A stretch of DNA of 21,267 bases from Phycisphaerae bacterium. Its GTDB lineage: Bacteria > Planctomycetota > Phycisphaerae > UBA1845 > Fen-1342. The notes below the pieces were generated by a model that was not told the DNA's origin, made no database searches, and saw only the letters and a list, made by a program, of their open reading frames with translations. Within the stretch, counting starts at the first letter, position 1; each line of letters opens with the position of its first letter. Positions 14,941 through 21,267 of this stretch are shown here, piece by piece. The stretch lies in the NCBI GenBank assembly GCA_020058145.1, contig JAGVEP010000262.1:1-21267 (forward strand). Direction: 5' to 3'. The position numbers and the translations under genes are program-made.

Positions 14941-15157
14941 GTAGGCGGACGGCACCCCGTTCTGCACGAGGCGCTCGTCCGCCGGATTTGCACCACCACC
15001 ACGGGAGCCAGGTGGTGCTCTTATGGGCGGGGGCTAGCTCAGGCTAGTCCCCGCCCTGCGCGTCGACAACCTCCTCGCGGGTCTCAGGAATCCGGGCCGT
15101 CGACGAAGTTAACAGCACGCTCCCTGAGAAACTCTAGGACCGCTCGCAGGGGTTTTT
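14941..15157 (+). ncRNA. Candidate structured RNA with a row of four hairpins
   Basis: Four strong stems follow in close order. GGCGGACG/CGTCCGCC is perfect 8 bp (14944-14951 with 14976-14983); GCACCACC/GGTGGTGC perfect 8 bp (14990-14997 with 15011-15018); a 14-bp stem with a TCAG loop (15025-15038 with 15043-15056); CGTCGAC/GTCGACG 7 bp (15061-15067 with 15099-15105). The 14-bp stem contains one G-T pair, which is a wobble on the plus strand but a mismatch on the minus, favouring the plus strand. ACCTCCTC, complementary to a Shine-Dalgarno, lies inside the fourth loop. CCCTG/CAGGG followed by five T (15153-15157) could be a weak end. No known RNA family was recognised. Length and ends are inferred. 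Confidence 0.4.
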
Positions 15158-15261
15158 CCACTTCCGTAAGCGATTTCGTTCTCTTTATCACAACAAATTT
15201 GACTTCGGGAACGCTTTCGCCGGTTGCGCGCCGCGAATTGCTCGCATCAGCAATCACGATC

Positions 15262-15293
15262 AAAAAAAAGAGGACCCGAATGAACGGATCCTC
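15262..15293 (-). terminator. Strong intrinsic terminator (minus strand)
   Basis: In the minus-strand RNA GAGGATCCG (15293-15285), loop TTCATT and CGGGTCCTC (15278-15270) form a fully paired 9-bp stem with one U-G wobble, followed at once by eight T (15269-15262). On the plus strand the same position is a C-A mismatch and there is no T-tract. So it acts on a minus-strand transcript, although both neighbouring genes (MoxR, cysS) are on the plus strand. Confidence 0.75.
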
Positions 15294-15352
15294 AGGAGGA
15301 GGAGGAGTTCAAGAGGGCCGTTGCACTGGCCCTCTCGAAGAGGAGGAGGAGT
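15262..15352 (-). ncRNA. Candidate anti-Shine-Dalgarno small RNA
   Basis: Read on the minus strand, the RNA has CTCCTCCTCCTC (15351-15340), then a 12-bp hairpin TTCGAGAGGGCC/GGCCCTCTTGAA (15339-15328 with 15319-15308, one G-U wobble, 8-base loop), then CTCCTCCTCCTCCT (15307-15294), then the T8 terminator. Both pyrimidine tracts contain CCUCCU, the anti-Shine-Dalgarno core, repeated and unpaired. A weak promoter TGGACT-18-TAAAAA (about 15388-15359) would start it near 15352. It lies on the strand opposite to both neighbouring genes. I recognise no named family; the arrangement is like bacterial sRNAs that use CCUCC or UCCC motifs to block ribosome sites. An overlapping 31-codon ORF (15355-15260) is the alternative use. 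Confidence 0.55.
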
Positions 15353-15482
15353 CATTAGTTTTTAGGCACCCTCAGTAAGGAAAGTCCAGTCGGGCCGAAA
15401 AAAAAAGTTAAAAATCGAAAACGGCGTTCCACGCGAGTCGCATACGCCTCGTCTGGCCCGCCGCTCCGGCGCCGTTCGCCGC

Positions 15483-15511
15483 TTGGGCCCCCGCGTCGCT
15501 TGCCGTACAAT
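15483..15511 (+). promoter_or_regulatory. Candidate cysS promoter
   Basis: TTGGGC (15483-15488), 17-base spacer, TACAAT (15506-15511). The expected start near 15518 gives a leader of about 31 bases before the cysS ATG. The -35 is weak. Confidence 0.35.
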
Positions 15512-15548
15512 GCGGTTTTCCGTTCCTTCAGGACCAGACAGGTGCAGC

Positions 15549-17063
15549 ATGGGACTCAGGGTATTCAACACGCTGGGGCGCCGGCTCGAAGACTTCGTGC
15601 CCCTGCGTGCCCCGCAGGTGGGGATGTACGTCTGCGGCCCGACGGTCTACGGACACAGCCACCTCGGGCACGCCAAGAGCTACATCAGTTTCGATGTGAT
15701 CCTCCGCTGGCTCAGGCTGTCGGGGTACAACGTCAACTACGTCCAGAACATCACCGACGTCGGGCACATGACCGAGAACGACGAGGATGCTGGCGAGGAC
15801 AAGATCATCGCGGAGGCCCGGCGTCGCGGCCTGCACCCGATGGCCATCGCGGAACAGTTCACGACGAGCTACTTCGAGGACATGGACGCGCTCAATGTCC
15901 TGCGGCCCGACATCAGCCCGCGGGCGAGCGGACACATCCCCGAACAAATCGAGTGCGCGCGGAAGTTGCTCGCCGACGGGCACGCGTACGAGGTCAACGG
16001 CTCCGTGTACTTCGACGTCGGCTCGTTCAAGGGCTACGGGCGGCTCAGCGGGCGGGCGGTCGAGGATCTGGAGGCGGGGGCACGCGTCGCCGTCAATGAT
16101 GAGAAGCGCCACCCGGCGGATTTCGCGCTCTGGAAGCGGGCGGAGCCGGGGCACATCATGCGTTGGCCGAGCCCGTGGGGTCAGGGCTTCCCCGGCTGGC
16201 ACCTCGAATGTTCCGTGATGAGCCAGAAATACATCGGCGAGACCCTCGACATCCACGGCGGCGGTTTGGAGAACCAGTTTCCGCACCACGAATGCGAGAT
16301 TGCCCAGGGCGAGTGCGTGACGGGCAAGCCGTTCTGCCGCTACTGGCTGCACAACAACATGGTTACGCTCAACGGCCAGAAGATGGGCAAGAGCCTGGGC
16401 AATTCGATTCTGCTCAAGCAGATTTTCCGCGCCGGACATGCGCTGCTGGAGAAGACGTTTGAGCCGGCGGTGGTCCGGCACTTCATCCTGACCAGCCATT
16501 ACCGCGCGCCGCTGGATTTCTCGAATGAGGCGCTGAAGGGGACGGAGGCTGGGTCGTACCGACTACGTGATGCGGCGCGCGAACTGGCGAAGGCCGTGAA
16601 AAGGCACGGAGGCACGGAGGCACGGAGGCACGAAGGGACCGCGATCGGGGATCTGCCCGCGCTCGCGAAAACGGACGCGGTCCGCGCGGCGTTGGAGGAC
16701 GCGGCGCAGCGCTTCACCGACGCGATGAACGAGGACTTCAACACCGCCGCCGCCATCGCGACGGTCTTTGATTTCGCCAAGCAGACGGGCAACTGGATTC
16801 GCGACAGCGCACCCGCCGAGGATTTGCTCGCCGCGGATGCGCTGATGCAGCGCTTCGTCGGCGATGCGCTGGGGTTGAAATGGCAGGACTCCGCCGGCGG
16901 CGCGGCGGCGGAAGCCGAACGCAACGCTCTGATCCAAATCCTGGTCGATCTGCGTGCCGATGTCCGCAAGGCGAAGAACTACGCCCTTGGCGACCAGGTT
17001 CGGCAACGGCTATCCGCGCTCGGAATTGAGTTGAAGGACGGGCCGCAGGGGACGAAGTGGTAG
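15549..17063 (+). CDS. cysS: Cysteinyl-tRNA synthetase
   Basis: This 504-residue class I enzyme charges tRNA-Cys. The N-terminal MGLRVFNTLGRRLEDFVPL and MYVCGPTVYGHSHLGHAKSY give the zinc-ligand Cys and the HIGH motif (here HLGH). WHLECSVMS and the HHECEIAQ segment supply the other zinc ligands, and KMGKSLGN is the KMSKS loop with Gly in place of Ser. The C-terminal part has the helical bundle (MNEDFNTAAAIATVFDFA). An octamer repeat adds about 14 residues near 351-364, and the family length is otherwise normal. The ATG at 15549 gives the standard start; the longer frame upstream is not conserved in style. Only one synthetase gene is in view and the gene looks intact. Confidence 0.97.
   Translation: MGLRVFNTLGRRLEDFVPLRAPQVGMYVCGPTVYGHSHLGHAKSYISFDVILRWLRLSGYNVNYVQNITDVGHMTENDEDAGEDKIIAEARRRGLHPMAIAEQFTTSYFEDMDALNVLRPDISPRASGHIPEQIECARKLLADGHAYEVNGSVYFDVGSFKGYGRLSGRAVEDLEAGARVAVNDEKRHPADFALWKRAEPGHIMRWPSPWGQGFPGWHLECSVMSQKYIGETLDIHGGGLENQFPHHECEIAQGECVTGKPFCRYWLHNNMVTLNGQKMGKSLGNSILLKQIFRAGHALLEKTFEPAVVRHFILTSHYRAPLDFSNEALKGTEAGSYRLRDAARELAKAVKRHGGTEARRHEGTAIGDLPALAKTDAVRAALEDAAQRFTDAMNEDFNTAAAIATVFDFAKQTGNWIRDSAPAEDLLAADALMQRFVGDALGLKWQDSAGGAAAEAERNALIQILVDLRADVRKAKNYALGDQVRQRLSALGIELKDGPQGTKW
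16602..16633 (+). repeat. AGGCACGG octamer tandem repeat inside cysS
   Basis: Three exact copies of AGGCACGG (16602-16625) and a fourth with the last base changed (16626-16633). It is translated as KRHGGTEARRHEGT, a phrase I recall in other planctomycete proteins. An 8-base unit shifts phase each copy, so the reading frame is only preserved for certain copy numbers. Confidence 0.9.
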
Positions 17064-17207
17064 AGAGTGGCCGACTTCTCGCCGCCGCAGCGGTGCGGAT
17101 GAGGTTTTCCTTTGAAGGCGGGCTGAGTCATGAGCAACATCGACCGCGAGCGGCCGACTGCACCGGCGTGAACGGCGGCGCTATCAACCGTGAAGGGCTA
17201 GGCCGCG

Positions 17208-17513
17208 ATGAGCGACACGACCCTAACCGATCCCCTCGGCCGCGAAGTCGTTTTGCACGACCGGACGTGGCACGGCCATATTATCAAAGGCCATCCCGAG
17301 GTTGACGGACATCGTGCGCTGGTCGAACAGGCCGTGCAGGCGCCGGAGGAGGTTCGGATGAGTCACTCCGACCCGGATTGCCGGATATATTTCGCGCCCG
17401 GGCCGCGGCCAGCGGCTAAAATAATGCTGGTCGCCGACGTTGTGCGCGGGGTCGTCAAGACCGCGCACCTGGCGAAGAAAGTCAGCGGAGGAGCTATCGA
17501 ATGGGCAAGATAG
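17208..17513 (+). CDS. BECR-fold-like small protein (putative toxin partner)
   Basis: This 101-residue protein has the layout DRTWHGHIIKGHPEVDGH, then VEQAVQAPEEVRMSHSDPDCRIYF, VADVVRGVVKTAHLAKKVSGG. That is close to the small PBECR/DUF4258-like RNases (DRxW-x4-I-x3-HPE, then a P-x2-V-x3 turn, then a VVTAY-like strand). It overlaps the next gene by 13 bases and the DUF2283 protein is the typical neighbour of such proteins. Together these suggest a toxin-antitoxin unit, though no toxicity can be read from sequence. The ATG at 17208 leads into MSDTTLTDPLGREVVLHDRTW; 145 bases after the cysS stop it has only a weak ribosome site. Confidence 0.6.
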   Translation: MSDTTLTDPLGREVVLHDRTWHGHIIKGHPEVDGHRALVEQAVQAPEEVRMSHSDPDCRIYFAPGPRPAAKIMLVADVVRGVVKTAHLAKKVSGGAIEWAR

Positions 17514-17788
17514 ACGCCATCGAAGGCACCGTCGACGATCGGCACTGGTATCACTACGACCTGGGCAGCGACGTGCTGTATCTGCGCCTCGCAAAGGATC
17601 ATGACGCACCCACCTACGCGGAAGAGACTGACGACGGGTTACTACTTCTGCGACGCGCGGACAACGACGCGGCGGTCGGGCTGACCATCGTGAACTGGTG
17701 GAAGCGTTTCGGCAGCGGAGCGTTGCCGGACTCGCTCGACGAGCTCGCCCAGCGAATTGAGCCGTGGGCCAGGAAGCTCGCGGCGTAG
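17501..17788 (+). CDS. DUF2283 family protein (putative antitoxin)
   Basis: This 95-residue protein carries the DUF2283 pattern: YDLGSDVLYLRLAKD, then EETDDGLLLLRRADNDAAVGLTIVNW, near residues 19-66. DUF2283 proteins are often paired with small toxins of the DUF4258 or BECR kind, as here. A strong GGAGGAG (17487-17493) 7 bases before the ATG sits inside the upstream gene, so the second gene may be translated more strongly than the first, as is usual for antitoxins. The 13-base overlap implies one message. Confidence 0.75.
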   Translation: MGKIDAIEGTVDDRHWYHYDLGSDVLYLRLAKDHDAPTYAEETDDGLLLLRRADNDAAVGLTIVNWWKRFGSGALPDSLDELAQRIEPWARKLAA

Positions 17789-17942
17789 GGGCCGGCACGT
17801 CTGGGTGCAGGCCGTGCTTATCGGACAGCCACCTGCTTCAGTATTATCTTGGAGCCGCACGGCGCTTTGGTTAAGATGGGGGGGTGCAGTGCAGTTGGGG
17901 CTGCGGGCGTTCGCGCGCCAGGATCGGGACAAGGAGAAAGCC

Positions 17943-18878
17943 ATGCACAAGCATCAGCATCGGGTGGTTGTTCTTGGCGCTGGAATTCTCGCGGCACTGA
18001 CGTACTGCGGTGCGCGCGCGGACGCCGTCGCGTTCTGGCACTTCGACGAAGCGCCTGGCGCGACCGTCGCGGCTGACAGCGCCGGCACCCACCCCGGCAC
18101 GCTGTTCGGCTCGGCGGCCTTCGTTGCCGGCGGTGTGTCCGGCAATGCACTCAGCGTCACCAGGGCTGGCAATGGCTACGTGACGATGGGCGACTACTTC
18201 CGCTTTGTGGGCGGCGACTTTGCCGTGGTTGCATGGGCCAGGACGGCCCCGGGCGACCAGACGCCGGATTATTTCGTCCTCGCCAAGCACCGCGCGACAA
18301 TCCAGCAGGGCTATCTTCTCGGGGTCAACGTGAGCGGCGCGTATGGGGCCGTGGACAAGGCCTGGTTCTACCAAAGCAGCCAGGCGGGCGGCGAACCGCG
18401 CTCCACGACCAGCGTAAACGACGGCAATTGGCACCAGATCGTCGGCGTGTATCGCCTCGGCCGGTACGCGCGCATCTTCGTCGATGGCGCGCCCTACGAG
18501 GACAGTCGGACCGCCGTCTTTATCGGAGGCAACGCTGCGTCGTTCGCGATCGGCGCGATTGACTTCAACGGTACCCTTCAAGGCTACTTCACTGGTTGGG
18601 TCGACGAAGTCCAACTCTACGGCCACTTCCTCACGGCCGCACAAGTGCAGTACCTGTTTGAGCACCCGTCGCAGACCGTGATCGGCCCGCTCGGCGACCT
18701 CGATTGCAACGGCGCGGTCGACTTCGACGACATCAACGCGTTCGTGCTCGCGCTTTCCGATCCCGATGCCTACGCACTCGTCTACCCGGGCTGCAACATC
18801 GCGCGCGCAGATTTCAACCTCGACGGCGCCGTCAATTTCGACGACATCAATCCGTTCGTGGAGGTGTTGTCGGAGTAA
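17943..18878 (+). CDS. Secreted LamG-domain protein with C-terminal dockerin repeats
   Basis: This 311-residue protein has a signal peptide (MHKHQHRVVVLGAGILAALTYCGARADA), with AAGGAG (17931-17936) six bases before the ATG. A concanavalin-like LamG/laminin-G domain spans about residues 28-240: FWHFDEAPG, GDYFRFVGGDFAVVAW, DGNWHQIVGVY, IFVDGAPY and VDEVQLYG are its strands. Two dockerin-type calcium repeats close the protein (about 250-311): DLDCNGAVDFDDINAF and ADFNLDGAVNFDDINPF. This bipartite C-terminal arrangement is that of secreted polysaccharide-binding proteins in this group. It probably binds a carbohydrate, but the ligand is unknown. A TATTAT box at 17842-17847 may be its -10. It shares its dockerin repeat type with the 920-residue protein, so both may belong to one extracellular system. 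Confidence 0.85.
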   Translation: MHKHQHRVVVLGAGILAALTYCGARADAVAFWHFDEAPGATVAADSAGTHPGTLFGSAAFVAGGVSGNALSVTRAGNGYVTMGDYFRFVGGDFAVVAWARTAPGDQTPDYFVLAKHRATIQQGYLLGVNVSGAYGAVDKAWFYQSSQAGGEPRSTTSVNDGNWHQIVGVYRLGRYARIFVDGAPYEDSRTAVFIGGNAASFAIGAIDFNGTLQGYFTGWVDEVQLYGHFLTAAQVQYLFEHPSQTVIGPLGDLDCNGAVDFDDINAFVLALSDPDAYALVYPGCNIARADFNLDGAVNFDDINPFVEVLSE

Positions 18879-18894
18879 GAAACCAGCGCGCAGC

Positions 18895-18920
18895 AGCGGC
18901 CGAGCAGGAACTCGGCCGCT
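18895..18920. repeat. Perfect palindrome between convergent genes
   Basis: AGCGGCCGAG-CAGGAA-CTCGGCCGCT is a perfect 10-bp stem with a 6-base loop in the 62-base gap between the LamG and rpoC genes. It may work as a bidirectional stop, but no T-tract follows on either side, so it may also be a dispersed repeat. Confidence 0.7.
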
Positions 18921-18940
18921 ACAAGGCTGTGCAAACCGCC

Positions 18941-21267
18941 CTAAATCAGCGGCGAATCGACCTCTTCTGCCTCGCTGGCCGACAAGCTCGGACGTGGCAG
19001 CAGGGCGTCCAGGGCGGACGCCGCGCTGAACCCCATCGCGGCGGGGGCTTCGACGAACGTCCGCAGCGGGGCAATCGGTGGGGCGGCCGGCTCGCCGAGG
19101 TACTTAATCTGCATCTCCTGGTAGATCTTGAAGCCCGTGCCGGCCGGGATCAGGCGGCCGAGGATCACGTTTTCCTTGAGGCCGACGAGCTTGTCTTCCT
19201 GCGAGGCGAGCGCGGCCTGCGTCAGCACCTTGGTCGTTTCCTGGAACGACGCGGCCGAGATGAACGATTCGCTCTGGAGGCTGGCTTTGGTGATGCCGAG
19301 CAGCAGCGTCTTGGCGGTGGCCGGCTTGGGCTTGCGGCCCTTGGCGGGGCTACCGCCGTCGGCCTCGCCGGCCTCGTTTTTCGTGCTGAATTCCTCGCGC
19401 GAGACCACCTGATTGGCCTGGAAATCGGTGTCGCCGGGGTCCACGACCTTGACGCTCTTGGCCAGCCGCAGGTTCTCGTCGCGGAAGCGGAACTTGTCGA
19501 TGACCTCGTTGGGGAGGAAGCTCGAGTCGCCCTCGTTGTCGATCTTCACCTTGCGAATCATCCGCGACAAAATGGCCTCGATGTGCTTGTCGTTGATGGT
19601 CACGTTCTGCTGGCGGTAGACCGACTGCACCTCCTTGAGCAGGTAGCGCTGGAGGTCTTCCTCGCCGTTGATCCGCAGAATGTCGTGCGGGATGAGCGGG
19701 CCCTCGATGAGCGGGATGCCCGCCTCGACCTTGTCGCCGGCGTGGACGAGCAGTTGCTTATCCTGCGGGACGTGGTGCTCCTTTTCCATGCCGCTCTCGG
19801 ACTTGATGATGATGGTCATCTTGCCGCGGCGGCGATCGGCCTGCAGGGCGACTTCGCCGGAGATTTCCGCCATGACGGCCGGCTCTTTGGGCTTGCGGGC
19901 CTCGAAGATTTCGGTGACGCGGGGCAGACCGCCGGTGATGTCCTGGGTGCCTGAAATTTCCCGCGGCTGGCGGGCGAGCAGGGCCCCGGGCTGGACGGGG
20001 TCGCCCTCTTTGACCTCGATACGGGCCTTGGCGGGCAGGTGGTGGAATTCGAGGATTTCGCCGCTCTTGTCCTCGATCATGATGCGGGGGTGCTTGTCGC
20101 CTTTGTGCTCGATGACCATGGGCTTGCTGCCCTCGCGACCTTCCTTTTCCTGGCGGACGGTCTCACCCTCGATGATGTCCTGGAAGCGGACGAAGCCAGC
20201 CTTTTCGGAGAGCATCGCGGTGAAGTGCGGGTCCCACTGGACGATGACCGTGCGCGGGGCGACCTTCGTGCCGTCGAGGTAGAGGATGGCGGCGCCGTAG
20301 GGCACCTTGTAGCGTTCGAGTTCGCGGCCCTTATCGTCGTTGATCGCGATTTCGCCGTTGCGTTTGAGGACGCGGTAGATGGTCTTGCCCGTCTCGGCGT
20401 CCTTCATCTCGACGGCGTTGAGCGTGTGGTAGACGATCGTGCCGCCCTGGAGGACGGTGATCTCGTGTTCCATGACCGCGCGGCTGGCGACGCCGCCGGT
20501 GTGGAAGGTGCGCATGGTGAGCTGCGTCCCGGGCTCGCCGATGGACTGGGCGGCGATGATACCGACCGCGAGGCCTTCCTCGACGAGGTGGCCGGTCGAG
20601 AGATCGGCGCCGTAGCAGCGGGCGCAGATGCCCTGGCGGCTTTCGCAAGTCAGCGGGCTGCGGACGCGGATGCTGTCGAGGCCGAGGCCGCCCTCTTCGG
20701 GCTTGGCTTCGAGCATGCGGGCAATGTCGGTCGTGATCAGCTCGTTTTCGCGGACGATGATCTCGTCCGAGCGCGGGTCGCGGATGGTATCGCGGGCGAT
20801 GCGGCCGATGATCAGCTCGGAGAGCTTCACGTCGACTTCCTCGCCGCGGTAGATGGTGCTCTTGGTGATGCCTTCGATCGTGCCGCAGTCGGGTTCGTTG
20901 ACGATGACGTTCTGAGCGACGTCGGCGAGCTTGCGCGTCAGGTAGCCGGAGTCCGCGGTCTTGAGGGCCGTGTCGGCCAGACCCTTGCGGGCACCGTGCG
21001 TGGAGCTGAAGTACTCGAGCACCGTCAGACCTTCGCGGAAATTGGCTTTGATGGGGGCTTCGATGATCTCGCCGGACGGTTTGGCCATCAGGGCGCGCAT
21101 GCCGGCGAGCTGGCGAATCTGGTCCACGGAGCCCCGCGCGCCCGAATCGGTCATCAAGTAAATCGGGTTCAGGTACGGCTTGGCGTGCGGGTCGCCCACC
21201 TTGGCTTCGGCGCCGGCCTTGTCGCGCCAGTCGCTCTTGAGCGTCTTCATCATCTCATCGGTGATCA
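18941..21267 (-). CDS. rpoC: RNA polymerase beta' subunit, C-terminal part
   Basis: The C-terminal 775 residues of the beta' subunit, with the N-terminal half off the window edge. Seen in order: bridge-helix region MTDSGARGSVDQIRQLAGMRALMAKP, the trigger-loop FREGLTVLEYFSSTHGARKGL, the zinc site (EPDCG, then LTCESRQGICARCYG), AVGIIAAQSIGEPGTQLTMRTFHTGG, the beta-barrel sandwich domains with the insertion sequence, and the late GITKASLQSESFISAASFQETTKVLTQAAL motif. A lysine- and glycine-rich stretch (EAGEADGGSPAKGRKPKPATAK) sits before the last motif as a short insert. A stop at 18943-18941 ends it. It would normally lie in the rpoB-rpoC operon; upstream genes are not in view. Confidence 0.97.
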   Translation of the reverse strand, partial: ITDEMMKTLKSDWRDKAGAEAKVGDPHAKPYLNPIYLMTDSGARGSVDQIRQLAGMRALMAKPSGEIIEAPIKANFREGLTVLEYFSSTHGARKGLADTALKTADSGYLTRKLADVAQNVIVNEPDCGTIEGITKSTIYRGEEVDVKLSELIIGRIARDTIRDPRSDEIIVRENELITTDIARMLEAKPEEGGLGLDSIRVRSPLTCESRQGICARCYGADLSTGHLVEEGLAVGIIAAQSIGEPGTQLTMRTFHTGGVASRAVMEHEITVLQGGTIVYHTLNAVEMKDAETGKTIYRVLKRNGEIAINDDKGRELERYKVPYGAAILYLDGTKVAPRTVIVQWDPHFTAMLSEKAGFVRFQDIIEGETVRQEKEGREGSKPMVIEHKGDKHPRIMIEDKSGEILEFHHLPAKARIEVKEGDPVQPGALLARQPREISGTQDITGGLPRVTEIFEARKPKEPAVMAEISGEVALQADRRRGKMTIIIKSESGMEKEHHVPQDKQLLVHAGDKVEAGIPLIEGPLIPHDILRINGEEDLQRYLLKEVQSVYRQQNVTINDKHIEAILSRMIRKVKIDNEGDSSFLPNEVIDKFRFRDENLRLAKSVKVVDPGDTDFQANQVVSREEFSTKNEAGEADGGSPAKGRKPKPATAKTLLLGITKASLQSESFISAASFQETTKVLTQAALASQEDKLVGLKENVILGRLIPAGTGFKIYQEMQIKYLGEPAAPPIAPLRTFVEAPAAMGFSAASALDALLPRPSLSASEAEEVDSPLI

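Noticed and set aside
15025..15056. tRNA-like text TAGCTCAG inside the 14-bp hairpin
   Set aside because: No anticodon arm, no GTTCGA T-loop and no acceptor pairing around it; the sequence is a simple 14-bp hairpin.
15260..15355. 31-codon ORF with five consecutive leucine codons before the T8 terminator, like a leucine attenuator leader peptide
   Set aside because: No leucine biosynthesis gene lies downstream on the minus strand, there is no good ribosome site, and the stop falls after the terminator. The CTC tract is better explained as an RNA motif.
14905..15378. 157-codon plus-strand open frame from a TTG start
   Set aside because: It runs through four strong hairpins and low-complexity GGAGGA tracts, lacks a ribosome site, and its product (poly-Thr, poly-Arg, poly-Glu) has no domain features.
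15379..15387. GGAAAGTCC, reminiscent of the RNase P RNA P4 region
   Set aside because: It is a short self-complementary word; the other RNase P landmarks (such as ACAGAA and the 3' P4 half) are missing and the region is too short.
17057..17305. 82-codon plus-strand frame after cysS
   Set aside because: Overlaps the better supported BECR-like gene and gives an Arg-rich product; only short leader or spacer sequence here.
1..21267. CRISPR array, rRNA, tRNA and integrase/transposase genes
   Set aside because: No regularly spaced direct repeats, no rRNA or tRNA signatures and no recombinase motifs were seen on either strand.

Overview
The window looks like a chromosomal segment from a high-GC member of the Planctomycetota, probably Phycisphaerae-like. 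The best evidence is two secreted proteins with dockerin-type calcium-binding repeats of the form DFDDINPFV, a form I associate with that group. Several dispersed repeats that I also associate with planctomycete genomes support it: GHGQDARAT-encoding palindromes, a CCAAAAT heptamer and an AGGCACGG octamer. Phylum-level placement is an inference; no rRNA gene is present.

Layout. 1-3.8 kb: a partial unknown gene (possibly BshC-like) and a GT2 glycosyltransferase on the minus strand, divergent from a GT39 membrane glycosyltransferase that runs tail-to-tail into a PAP2 phosphatase. The last three fit a polyprenyl-phosphate-linked sugar pathway. 3.95-6.15 kb: a small defence-like locus, with a truncated DNA methyltransferase N-terminus, an AAA/ABC-type ATPase and a PIN-domain nuclease; the three frames overlap end to end. 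6.37-9.34 kb: a HAD/LNS2-like lipoprotein, an antitoxin-like small gene and pruA. 9.48-12.24 kb: a 920-aa secreted cysteine-rich protein with an internal dockerin pair. 12.24-13.8 kb: a gene-poor stretch with a palindrome array, a likely small RNA with good promoter and terminator signals, and a truncated HlyD-type gene. 13.83-14.83 kb: a MoxR ATPase without its usual partners. 14.83-15.55 kb: an AT-richer, highly structured intergenic island with two candidate non-coding RNAs. 15.55-18.88 kb: cysS, a toxin/antitoxin-like pair (BECR-like plus DUF2283) and a LamG-dockerin secreted protein. 18.94 kb to the end: the C-terminal part of rpoC on the minus strand.

The most interesting material is of three kinds. 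First, the ATPase-PIN module beside a methyltransferase relic is a candidate two-gene antiviral system. Second, three candidate small RNAs lie in the two non-coding stretches. One, on the minus strand at 15262-15352, has two anti-Shine-Dalgarno-like CUCCUCCUCCUC tracts separated by a perfect hairpin and ends in a strong intrinsic terminator; its two stems are fully paired only in the minus-strand RNA. Third, three unrelated repeat families have been accommodated in frame inside conserved genes (GT39, pruA, cysS). All expression and function statements are inferences from sequence.
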